A stretch of DNA of 64,000 nt from Lineus longissimus (Eukaryota; Nemertea; Pilidiophora; Heteronemertea; Lineidae), in the NCBI RefSeq assembly GCF_910592395.1, contig NC_088324.1, positions 9,388,953 to 9,452,952 on the forward strand, written 5' to 3'. The notes beneath the pieces are model-generated. The model saw nothing but the letters and a program-made list of their open reading frames with translations, was not told the origin of the DNA and searched no databases. Position numbers and translations under genes: made by a program. This document shows positions 1 through 11,692 of the stretch, piece after piece (positions within the stretch are counted from its first letter, which is position 1; each line of letters begins with the position of its first letter).

Positions 1-132
1 CCGTCTCATACAGGAAACGCAGCCGCAATCCTCTGGGCCAGTCTGGCAACCAGAGCAGTTCTCTAATAGAGCAGATAGCGAGTCGAATGTGGTTTTACCG
101 TCTCATACAGGAAACGCAGCCGCAATCCTCTG
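1..132. repeat. 35-bp direct repeat, two copies
   Basis: The 35-bp sequence at 1-35 recurs without change at 98-132, so the copies are spaced 97 bp apart. It begins CCGTCTCATACAGGAAACGC. The first copy starts at the window edge, so the array may continue outside. No coding capacity was recognised. Confidence 0.8.
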
Positions 133-510
133 ATCAGAACAGATGATGCTTTGTCCACTGCATAACGTCCTGACACAGGACAGCCTAGGTCTTTCTTGTG
201 GTAGGGATACCAAGGTGTTGGAGCGTATTCCAGGAGAGGAAGGACTCTCTTTTCGTTGTTGACTTAAGATCGATGCGAGTCTTACTGCATGTTTCTTGAG
301 GAAACCCTTGGTCTTGGTATTTTGCACTTGATACGTTTTGTCTATAAGCTTGTCAGGACTTGGTAATTTTGGGAATGGAACTCCATGTCCCACTTGATCA
401 CCCATTGTCCCAGTTATTCGCAGGATTGATACGGTATGGCCGCAATCGGGATTGTGACGTCAGAGGAACTAAAATGAGTTCAGGTGTTGATTAAGCAAGA
501 AATCGTGTTG

Positions 511-1012
511 CCTATCAACCAATGGGCCTAGGCACTTCATATCTGGCCATGAGGAGGAACAGCCAAGGAAACGACCCTGACAAAAAATTTAACACGATAA
601 CTATTCAGAATGGTGTCTGTCCTTCCATCCGTCATCATGGTGCATGTTTCTCTTTAGCACGATATCTTTTCAGAATGATCCGTCAATGCAGAATTCCGTC
701 AGCAGAGAATGGCATCTGTCTTTCCATCCGTCAACATGGTGCACAGTCTGAAACTGTAAGACACAGGCACAGAAATTTGGCAATGAGGAAGAACAGCCAA
801 AGAAATGACCTTGACAAAAAATTTAGCACGATAACTATTCAGAATGGTGTCTGTCCTTTCATCCGTCAACACAGAATGGTGTCTGTCCTTCCATCCGTCA
901 ACCTGGTGCACGTTTTGTAACCGTAAGACGTAGGCACTTCAAAACTAGCCATGAGGGACAACAGAGGGACTAAAACGAGTTTCAGTGTCATGTCACCTAT
1001 CAACCAATGGGG
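511..1012. repeat. Diverged tandem duplication of about 234 bp
   Basis: A block of roughly 95 bp at about 548-645 is repeated at about 782-871 with a few substitutions. It contains the phrases AACAGCCAA and ATTCAGAATGGTGTCTGTCC. The phrase CTATCAACCAATGGG occurs at both ends of the region, near 512 and 996, and other short blocks recur between them. An open frame of about 130 codons runs through it, but its protein simply repeats with the DNA, so I do not call a gene. Confidence 0.7.
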
Positions 1013-1920
1013 TTGGCAGGCTTGTTTATTGTTACTACATGTTGAGTTGTTCTGCAGGGTTATGTCAATTGGGGATTGTAAAGTTCAGACAAATGTTTCT
1101 TTTGTTCTTTTAGGTAGAATTATGCACTTTTCCCACCAAATTGGTAAAAAATTATAATTCTTCGTTTTTTATCTTCCAGTGTTTTAGTCCGTTTGAAAGT
1201 TGTACTTACTGATTTATACTCCTGCAGTGTTGATCAGGTCCAGTCTCTACATTTCGCAAGAGTTCAGGACCCCATAGAACTATATCAGTGAAGAGAGAGG
1301 AATCAATGCCACACAATGATGATGACATTGGAGCCAATTTGATACATGTAGGTGGATCAGTAGCGTTGCCTCATATCAAACTTTAGAGTCTTTTCTAAAC
1401 TCGATTAATAAACTCTAACTCAAGCCCTGACCCATTGTTGGTGATGAATAAAACTGTTCGGGCTGTGCTCAGGGTGGACATGTCTGCTGAAGAAGCAATT
1501 TGAACAAAGGCATGGGTGTTATGTCTAAACAAGAGTACTTATTTGTTGTCTCTTCTTTTCAGGCAAGAATCAAATTCTGAGAGCATCAGCCGACCACTTC
1601 AGACCGAAGAGAGAATGAGGTTTTTTGGTTCAAATGGTGGCAAATTGGTCTATCAGCCTGGGTTACGGAGTAATGGCATCATTGGTTTCATGTCTGGAGC
1701 CACACAGCGAGATTAATGCACGAAGTCTACCATGAAAGGACACAGGAAAGATAAATGATATCCATGGTCGCACAGCAAACCTGCCCCTGACTTCAGTCAC
1801 AATGCAGCTAATGGTTTTGTCAATCGTTTCACTTTCAGGCCATTTCAATGCTGCACAAAAGCTTTTCAGTGAGATTCTTCAATCTTTTTCACATTTTTCA
1901 GTAACGCATCACAAGTATTT
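1013..1920. other. Stretch without recognisable features
   Basis: Short open frames only. I see no splice-bounded exon resembling a known protein, no RNA gene and no clear repeat in this stretch. Confidence 0.5.
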
Positions 1921-2996
1921 GTATTTCGCTAGATATTTGGTGGTTAAGAATTCATGCAGAGATATTGCACTTTTTACCTTTTCGGTTTTGAAGTCGAGAA
2001 TCAGATTGGACCGGAATTCATTGTCCGAGGTTATCTGACTTGGGGAGTCATGTGCACCAAATTTCAGGTTCATAGCGGAAAACGTGCCATATTTACATTC
2101 AAACAGCCAATTTACAACATTTGACCTACATGACCTTGAAAAGTAGGTCAAATCAATAACCTGTATGATATGTGATGTATCCTTGCTAGGAAATATTATC
2201 GAAAATGATTCACTTATAAGAGAGATATCACACTTTTTAGGTTTTCACTTTTTGCCTGCTGATGGCCAAGTCAAGAATTAGATTGGACCGAAATAAGTGT
2301 CTGAGGTCATCTGACCTGGAGGGGCCTGTGTACAAGGTTTCAAGTTCATAGACTTACTACATGTAGCAGTTAAGATTAGAAATGTGCCACGGTTTTTGAA
2401 ACAGGATACAGACGACCACGAACGACGACAGACGATGACGGATGACTGATGACTGACGACTACAGCGACTATGATGACTAGGGCGACAGACGCCGGACAC
2501 TGCGGTATTGTACAGACTGTGGGACCTAGACATGAATTATTTGCTGTGCAGTTTCAAGAAGCAGTACCTACCGTACAATATTATTGATAACGAGTAATTG
2601 ATAAGATATTGCACTTTTTACCTTTTCAGTTTTGAAGTCGAGAATCAGATCGGACTGGAATTCGTTGTCAGAGGTTAGCTGACGTAGGGAGTCATGTGTA
2701 CCAAATTTCAGGTTCATAGCTTTTGCGGTTAAGAAATGTGCCATACTTACACTCACAGCCAATTTACACCATTTACACCTCGGAATACCTACCATAAAAA
2801 TATTATTGAAAACGATTCACTTATAAGAGAGATATCACACTTTTTAGGTTTTCACTTTTGCCGAGTTTTGGCCTGCTGATGGCCAAGTCAAGAATCAGAT
2901 CGGACCGAAATCAGTGTCTGAGGTCACCTGACCTGGAGAGTCCTAGCAGTTAAGAAACGTACCACTTTTTTTAAAACCTGATACAGATGACATGGA
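1921..2996. repeat. Interspersed repeat family B, two adjacent copies with internal repeats
   Basis: Two related copies lie at about 1921-2525 and 2596-2996. Each is built from diverged sub-repeats of roughly 220-260 bp sharing phrases such as AAGTCGAGAATCAGAT, CAAATTTCAGGTTCATAGC and GAGATATCACACTTTTTAGG. The first copy ends in a GAC-rich tail (about 2409-2500) followed by GGACACTGCGGTATTGTACA. The same family recurs at 4.4-5.45 kb and 41.6-42.2 kb. It is non-coding as far as I can see. I cannot assign it to a transposon class. Confidence 0.75.
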
Positions 2997-3654
2997 CACT
3001 GAGGATCCTGGCTCTATTTCTGGACGTCTCATCAGAAAGATGAGATCTATGGTGGAGCATCTTCACAGTTAGAATACGCAGTCGCGTCACACTTGGTAGC
3101 GACATGAGCTTCCAATCATTCAGTAGCCAGGGTGCCAGTGATTATTGTGAATGACAGACTCCACTATAGAGCAGTCTGCTCCTTCACTTCCCTTCAACCA
3201 TGTAAACACTTCAAATTATTTTTATCAAAAACAGCTCATTTCCACAGACACTCCTTTTTGATTTCATGGTTTCTACTGTAAAAGTGAACAGGAAGCTTCT
3301 CCTATTAAATGCCTTACTCCATTGAACATTCACTAAGTCAATGCATTTTCAATCTGTGCATAAAAACCCTCCCCATTTCACCAGCTTGTCATTTTTGCTT
3401 CCTGCACTTCACCGCCGCAAGCTCTTGCTGAGAGCTAGTTCATGTTTTGAATGTATGTGTATTTTTGCAATATCTTCGTACCAGATTGTTACCTTTCTCC
3501 GTGCCAACGATGTATTCCTTTGTCTCCTCAATGAATAGTTAGTGTGCAGAAACCTTGTGTAATTTGTCAGTTTTTCTTTACAAGAGTATGGGAAGGAGAC
3601 TCGAATTCTAATTGTATATAACTTTGTTTTGTCATCTTCAGTTGTATTGCTTGA
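2997..3654. other. Stretch without recognisable features
   Basis: AT-rich sequence with short open frames only. It may belong to the element whose possible 3' tail follows at 3655-3770, but no coding similarity supports that. Confidence 0.4.
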
Positions 3655-3723
3655 TATAATAATTTGTATTATTGTAAGGGGCCGATGGCCTTAATCATTA
3701 ATAAAAGTTTATTATTATTATTA

Positions 3724-3758
<35 letters not shown>

Positions 3759-3770
3759 ATTATCATAGTT
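3655..3770 (+). repeat. (ATT)n microsatellite, possible retroposon tail
   Basis: A run of ATT/TTA units spans about 3705-3765. It follows GGGGCCGATGGCC and an AATAAA-type signal near 3699. A polyadenylation-like signal directly followed by a short simple-sequence tail is typical of 3' ends of some non-LTR retrotransposons and SINEs. That origin is inference, since no reverse transcriptase is visible just upstream. Confidence 0.6.
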
Positions 3771-4151
3771 AAATAAGGAAATGCAATAATGCGAGCATCA
3801 AGGATCTGGGCATGATGTACGGCCACCCAGACTGATACTGTGAAAGAGACAAAATTTCATTTCTCCATTGATTCCTCTTGATGTTGTCACCAGACAAAGT
3901 AAAGAAGACAGAGGTGGATTGATATTCTTCATCTTCATTGTTCACTGCTATAATAGACTCGACATTCATTTCGTTAGATAAGATGATGTAAAGAACTTCT
4001 TCGGTTCAGGACCAGCACATCAGTTGCCGCTTGTGTAGTTGACATTGTTTCAAAGAGAGGATTGCTGCAGTCAATGGGACCCCCTGTTCAACACCGTAGA
4101 ATAGCGTCATTGGGCACTGAATGGTTGGGTGTAATAGATGTAGATCTATCG

Positions 4152-4240
4152 ACAGGGAGGCCCAGAATTATTTTCCTTTGGACAATAGAATTCTATTGTG
4201 TATCCATTGTGAGTGGGAAAATAATTCTGGGCCACCCTGT
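4152..4240. mobile_element. 89-bp foldback MITE with mariner-like ends
   Basis: The left arm starts ACAGGGAGGCCCAGAAT and the right arm ends ATTCTGGGCCACCCTGT. The arms pair over about 26 bp with few mismatches, and the centre holds a second palindrome, CAATAGAATTCTATTG. Termini of the form ACAGGGTGGCCC resemble those of mariner-type DNA transposons. The right end is followed by TA, while the left flank is GA, so a TA target duplication would have to have decayed. Confidence 0.7.
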
Positions 4241-4399
4241 ACATCGCTACACACTCAAGATGTTAACATTCAGTATCGATTCAGCTTTTGAACCCAGATA
4301 TCCTTGCTCCTTTACGAAGATGCCCCCTTACTATTCCACACATGACACACTTGTGGAAACTATCTCGACTGTCCTAAATACATTCTACTCTTTAGTAAG

Positions 4400-5450
4400 C
4401 ATGTATTTAAGTCAAGAATCAAATCGGACCAAAATTCATTGTCAAAGGTCACCTGACCTGAGGGGTCCTGTGTACAAAGTTTCAAGTTCATAGCTCCAGC
4501 AGTTAAGAAACATGCCACTGTTTTTGAAACAGGATCATACTAGACAATGACGATGATGACAACAGATACAGCGGTGTTGTATAAACAGTGAGCCAATGAG
4601 TACAAAATGACATAATAAGGATTTTCTAGTGGCCAAGTTTTAATTAATTCATCATAAGATTCGGACAATCACAAGAAAGTCAGATGGAAATATCACTCAA
4701 GAAACCTTTATGACAATGAGACCGCAATTTGGCCTCTGAGTAGCGATCACCCAGGGGTACATGTGTACCAAGTTAAGAGTTCAATAGCTTCAGCGGTTAC
4801 AAAACGTGCCACTGTTGTCTAATGGCAGTGCCCCTGGACGACCTTGACCTTGTCACATTGAAAAGTAGGTAAAAAAACTGCATAGGATATATGATGTAAC
4901 ACTGCAAGAAGTACCTATCAGATTTTTGGACCAGTATCAGGCAAGTAATCGCATATTTTCACTTTTAACGTTTGGCCTCCTATTGGCCAAACCATGAATT
5001 GTATTACGCCAAGATTCGGTCTCTGGGTAGGGGTACATTTGTACCAAGTTTGAGATCTCTGGCTAAAGTGGTTACGAAACGTGCCACCACCAACTAACGG
5101 CGTTGCTGCCGACAAACTTTGACCTCTGTGACCTTAGGTCAAATCAAAAACCCGGAGGATATGTGATGTCGCATTGGTAGAAGTACCTACCATATCTTTT
5201 TCAAATTTTTCGGACCGGTAATGGGAGAAAACATAATTTTTCCATTTTTGACCTCTGGACCCCTGGTGGCAAAACTGTGTATCATATGAGGCCGCGATTC
5301 GGTCTCCGAGTAGTGGTCACCTAGGGGTACAACCAAGTTAGAGTTCAAAAGCTTGAGCGGTTACAAAACGTGCCACCCATGTCTTACGACGACGACGACG
5401 ACGGACACTGCGTGATTGTAAATTAAGGCTCACAGGCGAGCCAAAAAGCA
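4400..5450. repeat. Interspersed repeat family B, further copies
   Basis: Three diverged copies or sub-copies lie at about 4405-4610, 4620-4900 and 4905-5440. They share blocks with 1.9-3.0 kb, including CAAGTTTGAG/TTCATAGCT-type phrases, GTTACGAAACGTGCCAC and TGACCTTAGGTCAAATCAAA. The last copy ends in a (GAC)n tail at about 5390-5405, then GGACACTGCGTGATTGTA and GGCTCACAGGCGAGCCAAAAAG, whose GGCTC/GAGCC halves form a small hairpin. Confidence 0.7.
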
Positions 5451-5459
5451 TTTTCATTT

Positions 5460-6063
5460 TCACAGATGCCCTCTCCATCCTAGAAGCACTGACAAGAAAT
5501 CTGGGAGTGAGGACCTAGACTCCCCTGATCACAGCTCTGAACATCCTTTGTAGCTACAACAAGAAGGATACCAGCCCACTGTGACATTAGAGACAACGAA
5601 ACAGAGGAAAGGAAGAAAGAGCAGACTGACCTCAGCCTCTCCTACGACGAAACCAAGTCCACAGTCAAAACAGCCTTCAAGACCAAGTGGAAAAACAACC
5701 ACCCCGGATATGACCAAAACAACTGCCACACCCTCACCAGGAGCAAGCCATCATATTCCGCCTCCGAACAGGCCAGTGCAGACTAAAACACCATCTCTTC
5801 CACAAATTTGGAATTGGAGAGAGTGACCTGTGCCCCTGCAATTCCGAACCGATGACTGTCAGCCACATCCTGTCCATTGAGTGTCCTGACCTAGCAGCCC
5901 TAAAGGAGGAGATCTGACCATCGGGAACCTCCATCAAGGACCAGTTGTACGCGGGTGACCAGGACCAGCTAAGGCAGATGACAGCGAACATCGCTAGGAA
6001 GGGACTGACCATCTTAGAGAGAACGAAGAAAAAGAAGACTTCAAAAAGCAACTCCTGTAATAT
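5460..6063 (+). pseudogene. Broken 3' end of a non-LTR retrotransposon (RNase H region and C-terminal tail)
   Basis: Three plus-strand reading frames together give the end of a retrotransposon polyprotein. Near 5463 the frame reads TDALSILEAL, like the strand around an RNase H catalytic Asp. Near 5570 another frame reads PAHCDIRDNE, matching the conserved PAHCGIxGNE motif of retroelement RNase H. From about 5741 the frame reads IIFRLRTGQCRL, then LCPCNSEPMTVSHIL, the zinc-finger-like CPC...H tail typical of these elements, ending KKGLTI-like text near 6015. Stop codons near 5515 and 5918 and at least two frameshifts break the gene. Only the last fifth or so of a full element is present. It is a dead fragment, and its exact clade is not determinable here. 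Confidence 0.8.
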
Positions 6064-7758
6064 TTTACACTGAAATGTCATGAAACTTTTAGCAAATGAG
6101 TCAAATATGGCCTCCTTATATTTCATTTATTACAAATTTTATGAATAAACCTTACACCCTTTACCATTGAGATGACCCCTAGGAATGACAAATAAGGGTG
6201 CTAAGATTAGCATTAACAGGATGTATGCAATGTCAATACAGGCTGATTAACTGGCATAATATCATAAGCAGGCAGACCTGCTTATTTACCAAGAAAATCG
6301 CCAATAATTTGGGAGCTCGCACGTAATGATCGATTGAATGGTCATAATGATTGTGTGGGTTGTATGGAGCACTGCTGGCTGAATGTCCGAGTTCAGTGTT
6401 TTATCAAAACTTTGTAACAATGTCAGTGTTCTCCACTAGGCCACTGGGCACTGTCAGGGCGTCCTACCCTACCTTAAGGCAGCTTTACGTTACCTGGGAA
6501 GAGCCACCCTACCTTGCTCTAGAGTAGCCGTATGTAGGGTTCTTACAGGGCCGGACCTTACCTTGTGTTGCACACTGGCAAAATATCTTGAATATCAAAG
6601 CCAAGGGTACCATGCATCCTAGCTTGAGAAAGCCCTGTGGAGAAGACGATTAAATGAAAGGCAAAATCTCACTACAGCTGCCAGCTGGCATTTCTTTTCT
6701 CATTCGCAGAAAAAAAACTGACTATTAGTCTGTGACAAGTTTGTCCAAACAATGACTAAATATACTTGCAAAAACAAGTGCCTATGTAACAACATCATTA
6801 CATCATCATGACTAAACCATAGTACCGACATCAGCAACAGGACCCTCATACATAAATTCATGATATTTTATATCAATAATGACAATATTTGGCCCTGCCA
6901 GTTACTGGCAATGGTAATGTCATTCTCCCATCAGCCCAAATATGGAACATACACTGCTGATATGACTGTTGAGACGGCAGGCTCAGAGGCACTGCAACAG
7001 CCAATTTACTTGCAACTGATGCTTGCCTACAGCATGATTTTAAGGCATCCTCTTCAGACGCCCACAGAAAGATTCATGACTTTAAAAAAACTCTTGACCA
7101 TGCTCCCGCTTGCTGGAAGAGGCAAATTGCAGAACTTTTAACCTACAGTCCCCACAGAGCCACCTGGAAGCAAAGAGAGGAGCTGAAATACTGGCAACAA
7201 AGCCTGGGAAAGAATCACTTCTCACAACCTGACTCCAGGAGATTGTTTTATTGTTTACAAAAAGAACAAACAATAGTAAATTACAATGAACTCAAACCAA
7301 CAAACTAGAGAATGACCTAACAGCATAATCGTTCTTCTCAGTGTCCGAGACGCAGAGAGAAGACATTGACATGACTAAAAATGCGACAAAGATATTTGAT
7401 ATTTTGATATCTTTGTGACAATTAGTCGTGTTGTTTTGTCCTGAAATAACCTCTTTTTGATTTCCAACTGAGCCATGACCTCGAGTTGGATCGCTGGGAA
7501 TTTGATCAGAGCCTCCAAGGAAACAGGCCCAATGGGGCAGTAGTCTCCATCATTTGGTAATCCTCCAGTTGATCTCCACTGAAAGCTAAACAAATACTGG
7601 GAAATTTCAGATGGGGTGATTTGTGCAATACGTTTTTGAGGACTGATGAATTTAACACGCAACGGTTGGCAGAGGTCGGTACAAAGTTGCATACATTTTT
7701 TGAAATATGATAACCCAAAAACTTCTTCTTTTCAGTTCACTTTAAAAGACATGACTAA
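6064..7758. other. Stretch without recognisable genes
   Basis: Only short open frames on both strands, the longest about 105 codons on the minus strand at 7375-7692, which I do not recognise. A short inverted repeat around AAAGATATTTGATATTTTG lies near 7388. No RNA gene is visible. Confidence 0.5.
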
Positions 7759-7759
7759 G

Positions 7760-7935
7760 TACAGTGGAACCTTCCTTGGCGGACTGAGTCTCTATCAATG
7801 ACAACCTCTCTAGTCAATTTCAAAAAGGATACTAGTTTTGGCCCCAAATTGGTTGTTTCCATTCAATTTGACAACTCTAATCAGGACACCTCTCGTCAAT
7901 CCTGAGGGTGTCCTTGATCAGATAGGGAGGGCCGG
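7760..7935. mobile_element. Pogo-like MITE, copy 1 (right end eroded)
   Basis: The left end TACAGTGGAACCTTCCTT matches the family seen at 51.0, 53.9, 55.2, 60.9 and 62.8 kb. The interior carries the shared phrase TTGGTTGTTTCCATTCAATT and the right part carries GGGTGTCCTTGATCAGATAG, a degraded inverted copy of the left end. The complete copy at 51.0 kb defines the family. Confidence 0.75.
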
Positions 7936-7980
7936 GTTTGGGGGGTGGAGGTTGGTGGTTGGTGGGGTTAGGGGAGGGGG
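7925..7980 (+). other. G-rich tract with G-quadruplex pattern
   Basis: The sequence from 7925 reads GGGAGGGCCGGGTTTGGGGG, four G-runs with loops of 1-3 bases, followed by more G-runs to 7980. It meets the usual G3+N1-7 quadruplex pattern. It directly adjoins the MITE end at about 7935. Confidence 0.75.
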
Positions 7981-7989
7981 TAGTTCTAG

Positions 7990-10900
7990 CTAACATTGTC
8001 AAACATGCTGACCACATAGAAGACATGCTTAACATTGCATGAATGCCTACCTCTAAGTCCTCAATTCTTTTCCAGCGTACAAGCACGACATCATCATCAC
8101 ATTCATCACTGACAACATGGAGCGGAATATGGGGTGGGCAACTGTAGGACAACCCAATCAGCGTTTTTAGCCGAAAACACACCATCCTAGAATTTTAAAT
8201 GGCATTTACAAAAAAAGTTGGAACTCCTTCCTTTTATGCCGCACACAAAAACTGATTTATCCTCTCAAAACTGCAGCACTGATTTGGCCAGTCAAAACGT
8301 TAGATAGATGAGATAGAATTCCATCCGAAATTCAACCAACAGCTGGCTCGAAAGTCTTACTTCCACAATAATGTTACTTGCAGATCAGTCCAAGTCTCTA
8401 TAGTCATTTCGATGCTTTGTAAGACACGAACTTTGAACGGAACTAATTATTCAAACCTGTAGGCAAAAAGAGAAAGAGTTTGCAAAAAGAGCTGTCTTGA
8501 TTGTCAAAGAAAAATCTCAAAACTTACTGAAATTCCGATTGGGGCTCCAGGATTTGAGGAAGTTCACATGTGACCTGAAGCATTAGCATCTCATCCTCCA
8601 GCAATCAGCTGCTGATCACACAACAAGTCTCTTTCTCCAAGGCCAATACTGAAATGAAAGTAGAAGAAAGAAGAAGCTGTGCCTGGTGGTACAGCATTGT
8701 CCCATGACCTACATTGTACCTCGAGGATGACTCATGTTGATATCACCTTCAGTTCCTGCATCCTAAGTGCATGTGGTGCATTTCTCTCACAGAACTACAC
8801 AGTGATTTCCGCCACCCAATAGTGGAATGCAATCATCACTGTTTACCTCCTGTCAGCTCCGATTATAAAAGTTCAGTCTGAGGTTGGCGAAGGTAACCAG
8901 TCCCAGAGTGACACTCACGAGGCCAAGCAATACATTTTTTTCTTTTCTCATGACCTCGTTCTACTTAACTTACAACCTAAATGTACATTATATATTTTTC
9001 CTTTAAGGAATACCATCCATGAGCTGGAATGTATAGGACTGAAAAGCCTGTAAGACCTGGGTACAAGATATTTTTAAAGTGGTCTGCATCCGCAAACTGT
9101 GCGTGATATAACGCTGAAAATGTGGGATATTGATGATAGATACATAATCTGATAGATGTTAAAGCGAAATTTTTATATCAATGCTGGTTTGGCAGTAATT
9201 CTTCAAAATATCACGAAAACGTTATTCCCTCTCAATCAACTAGACTTTGATTTTTTCACCCCAAATCTTGGTTCAGTACTCAGATTGACATTGTATTTCA
9301 TGTCATCAAGAACATTTTCAAAAAATGTTGATATTTTGAGAACTTGTCCAAGTTGTCATTTTGTGATATTTAGAAGAATAAATGGTTAATTAGCACTGAT
9401 ATCGATATTTCGCTTTAGCCTCAATCAGATTATGTATCTATCATTACGTTCCAAAATTTTCAGCATCTTAGCGTCGCTCGTGTTTGCCCTGAAAATCCAT
9501 CCAAAAATGACACAAAATGATATATTGTTATAATTGATATCTATACATGTCAGAACCAATAAAACACTGCCAATGTAGTTGTTGATGTCGTACAGATGCT
9601 GCATGCAAAAATTCAGCTCAAAATTCCAACCGCTTCATGGTTTTTCAAATATTTGGTAAATTTCTGCAAAATTCCGACAATAAAACTGCACTTCCAGCAG
9701 ATATTTCTTCCCTACCAGCACCCAAGTCGCTTCCTCTGCTTTATTCTCATGCTTTTAGGTGCACTCCAAGGTTAGGACAAATTTAGCGCAATAGCTGAAC
9801 AAAAAAGGTCATTTTATGGCATTATAGCCTCATGCTTCATTCCTGTAGCCTTTAATGCAATTTGTAAAGCCATTCATCCAGGTCTTCTATTTCAGATAGA
9901 AATTCCGATAACGCTAATTCTCCTGTCTTTGAACTAAGAGTAAGAGTAACTCAGTAAGAATGCCACTTTTTATGCGATTATCGCTTTGTACTGGCGCTGC
10001 AGTATTGAAAGTTTGTCGAGCAATGAGAAATAGGCTTTTTTAGAAGCGTTTTTACATCATTTCGGGCCGAGAGATAGCTGTGGCTTCAGTATATTACCTT
10101 ACTTGGTCCTCTTCGTTAAAAAAAAGGAATAGCCCGACGACAGCACACCATTACCGAAAATAAAATGCTTTCTTGGGCGGTATGAGTCTATGACTATGAG
10201 CTTTGGACACGAGACAAATTAAGTGCTGTTACACACCAGTAATAGATTTTAAGCTATTTTCCTTTAAACATCAACTGCCATAACCTTTTCTCAATATCTC
10301 ACCTCAACCTAAATGATATCAGAGAAACTACATTGCACAGATCTGAGATAGCACCCGTACTGGACAGTGAGACCATGCATTGATTTCTTAACTACTTTTC
10401 TATGCGATCTACGCCGATTGGTCAATTCGTGATGCAGAGCCAAAGATTCGAACCCTTGACCCATGGCCAAGCATTACAGTACCCCACTCTGTCCGCAATG
10501 TTCAGAAATTCCCAAAGAATCGAACCCATGACCGAATCACTTTGACGGGCCTGACACGAGAAAGCATGGAGACTATGATTATGAATGCTCCATGGAAACC
10601 TAACAAAAACGCCCGCGATAACGTCATCAGCGCATGCATGTCTAATCTGTCAAATATCACGTTCTGATCACGCCATCGACATCCCACATTTCATGGCATG
10701 AAATATTTATGAGCTAGAAAGTATAACATCTGAATTATTTTTACAATTCAAACGTGTATTCTTGGAGAAAATCACGATCGAAAATGACCTCCCGTGGTCT
10801 TCAGGAAATCGAAAAATCAACACGTTTGGTTCCTCAAGTATCCGCTAGGAGCACCAAACCGACACGTCGCTGCGGACGCGGTAAAATTTGCGCGCGAACA

Positions 10901-11580
10901 GAGTAGCCAACCCCATTGGTCAATACAACGAGTGTTCGGCAATCTTCGCCAATGTTTTCTCTTCGGGATTGACGGTATCGATGTTGTCTGGTCCCATGCC
11001 CTCGATACGAGCAAGAGTTAGGTCAGGAGCCCAGACTATGATGGCATGCCAGGAGAAATGTGAAAGTGGTCAAGCAATGATCGTTTACCTGATACTAGAC
11101 CATTGATACGTATATAGGTAAAGATTTAAGTGTAAATTTGATCGTTTTTCAACTTTTGAAAGATTAGAAGACGCTTTTGTTCAATGAAAGTGTTTTTTTT
11201 GCAAATAATGAAAATTTTGGTGAACAATGAAATTTTTGAGTGGTAGCTTTTTTGTTTTCAGAAATAACATAACTTATAAATGTACATAAAAAAACAACTA
11301 TATACTGAATGATATACAAGGCTTTTTATTCGAAAACGTTAATTTATACTTTACAAATCGGTAACGAAGTTTTTTAAATGGAATATTTAAGAAATACATG
11401 ACTCGTTAGATTTATACAAAACGTAAATACCTAAAGCTCAAGTTAGTAGCGTTCCCAACCCCAGACCACAAGTTAAAAAAATAATTGTGCTTTAAATTGC
11501 TGCACATGCACATAAATCGAACCACAACTGATGTGATGGATTGTCACACGTGCGCGATCCCAGCGCTGCGAGAGATTCAT
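7990..11580. other. Stretch without recognisable genes
   Basis: AT-rich sequence with short open frames. No exon of a recognisable family, tRNA or clear repeat was found. The segment 10.8-11.1 kb has several overlapping frames of 65-75 codons, but none resembles a known protein. Confidence 0.5.
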
Positions 11581-11599
11581 ACCCTGCAGTTTCTCGGCA

Positions 11600-11692
11600 T
11601 ACTGTTTTCAAGGGACAATATAGGCAGCAGCTAGGCAGGCAAGATTAAGTTACACGAAGTCGCCAGTAGGGGTCTCTCACATCTCACAGTAC
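11600..11692 (-). repeat. Dispersed repeat C, copy 1
   Basis: Read on the minus strand this block contains GAGACCCCTACTGGCGACTT, then TGCCTGCCTAGCTGCTGCCTA and TTGTCCCTT. Almost the same text occurs on the plus strand at about 57505-57583 in the probable 3' UTR of ALAD. Shorter related phrases (CTCCTGCCTATAG) occur near 11810, 12137, 23518 and 30057. This points to a short interspersed element of unknown class. Confidence 0.7.

Noticed and set aside
522-920. 132-codon plus-strand frame at the window start
   Set aside because: The protein repeats exactly as the DNA duplication does, and no family or splice context is visible.
5581-5826. 81-codon plus-strand frame rich in Lys, Thr and Pro
   Set aside because: It is an out-of-frame reading of the non-LTR retrotransposon fragment.
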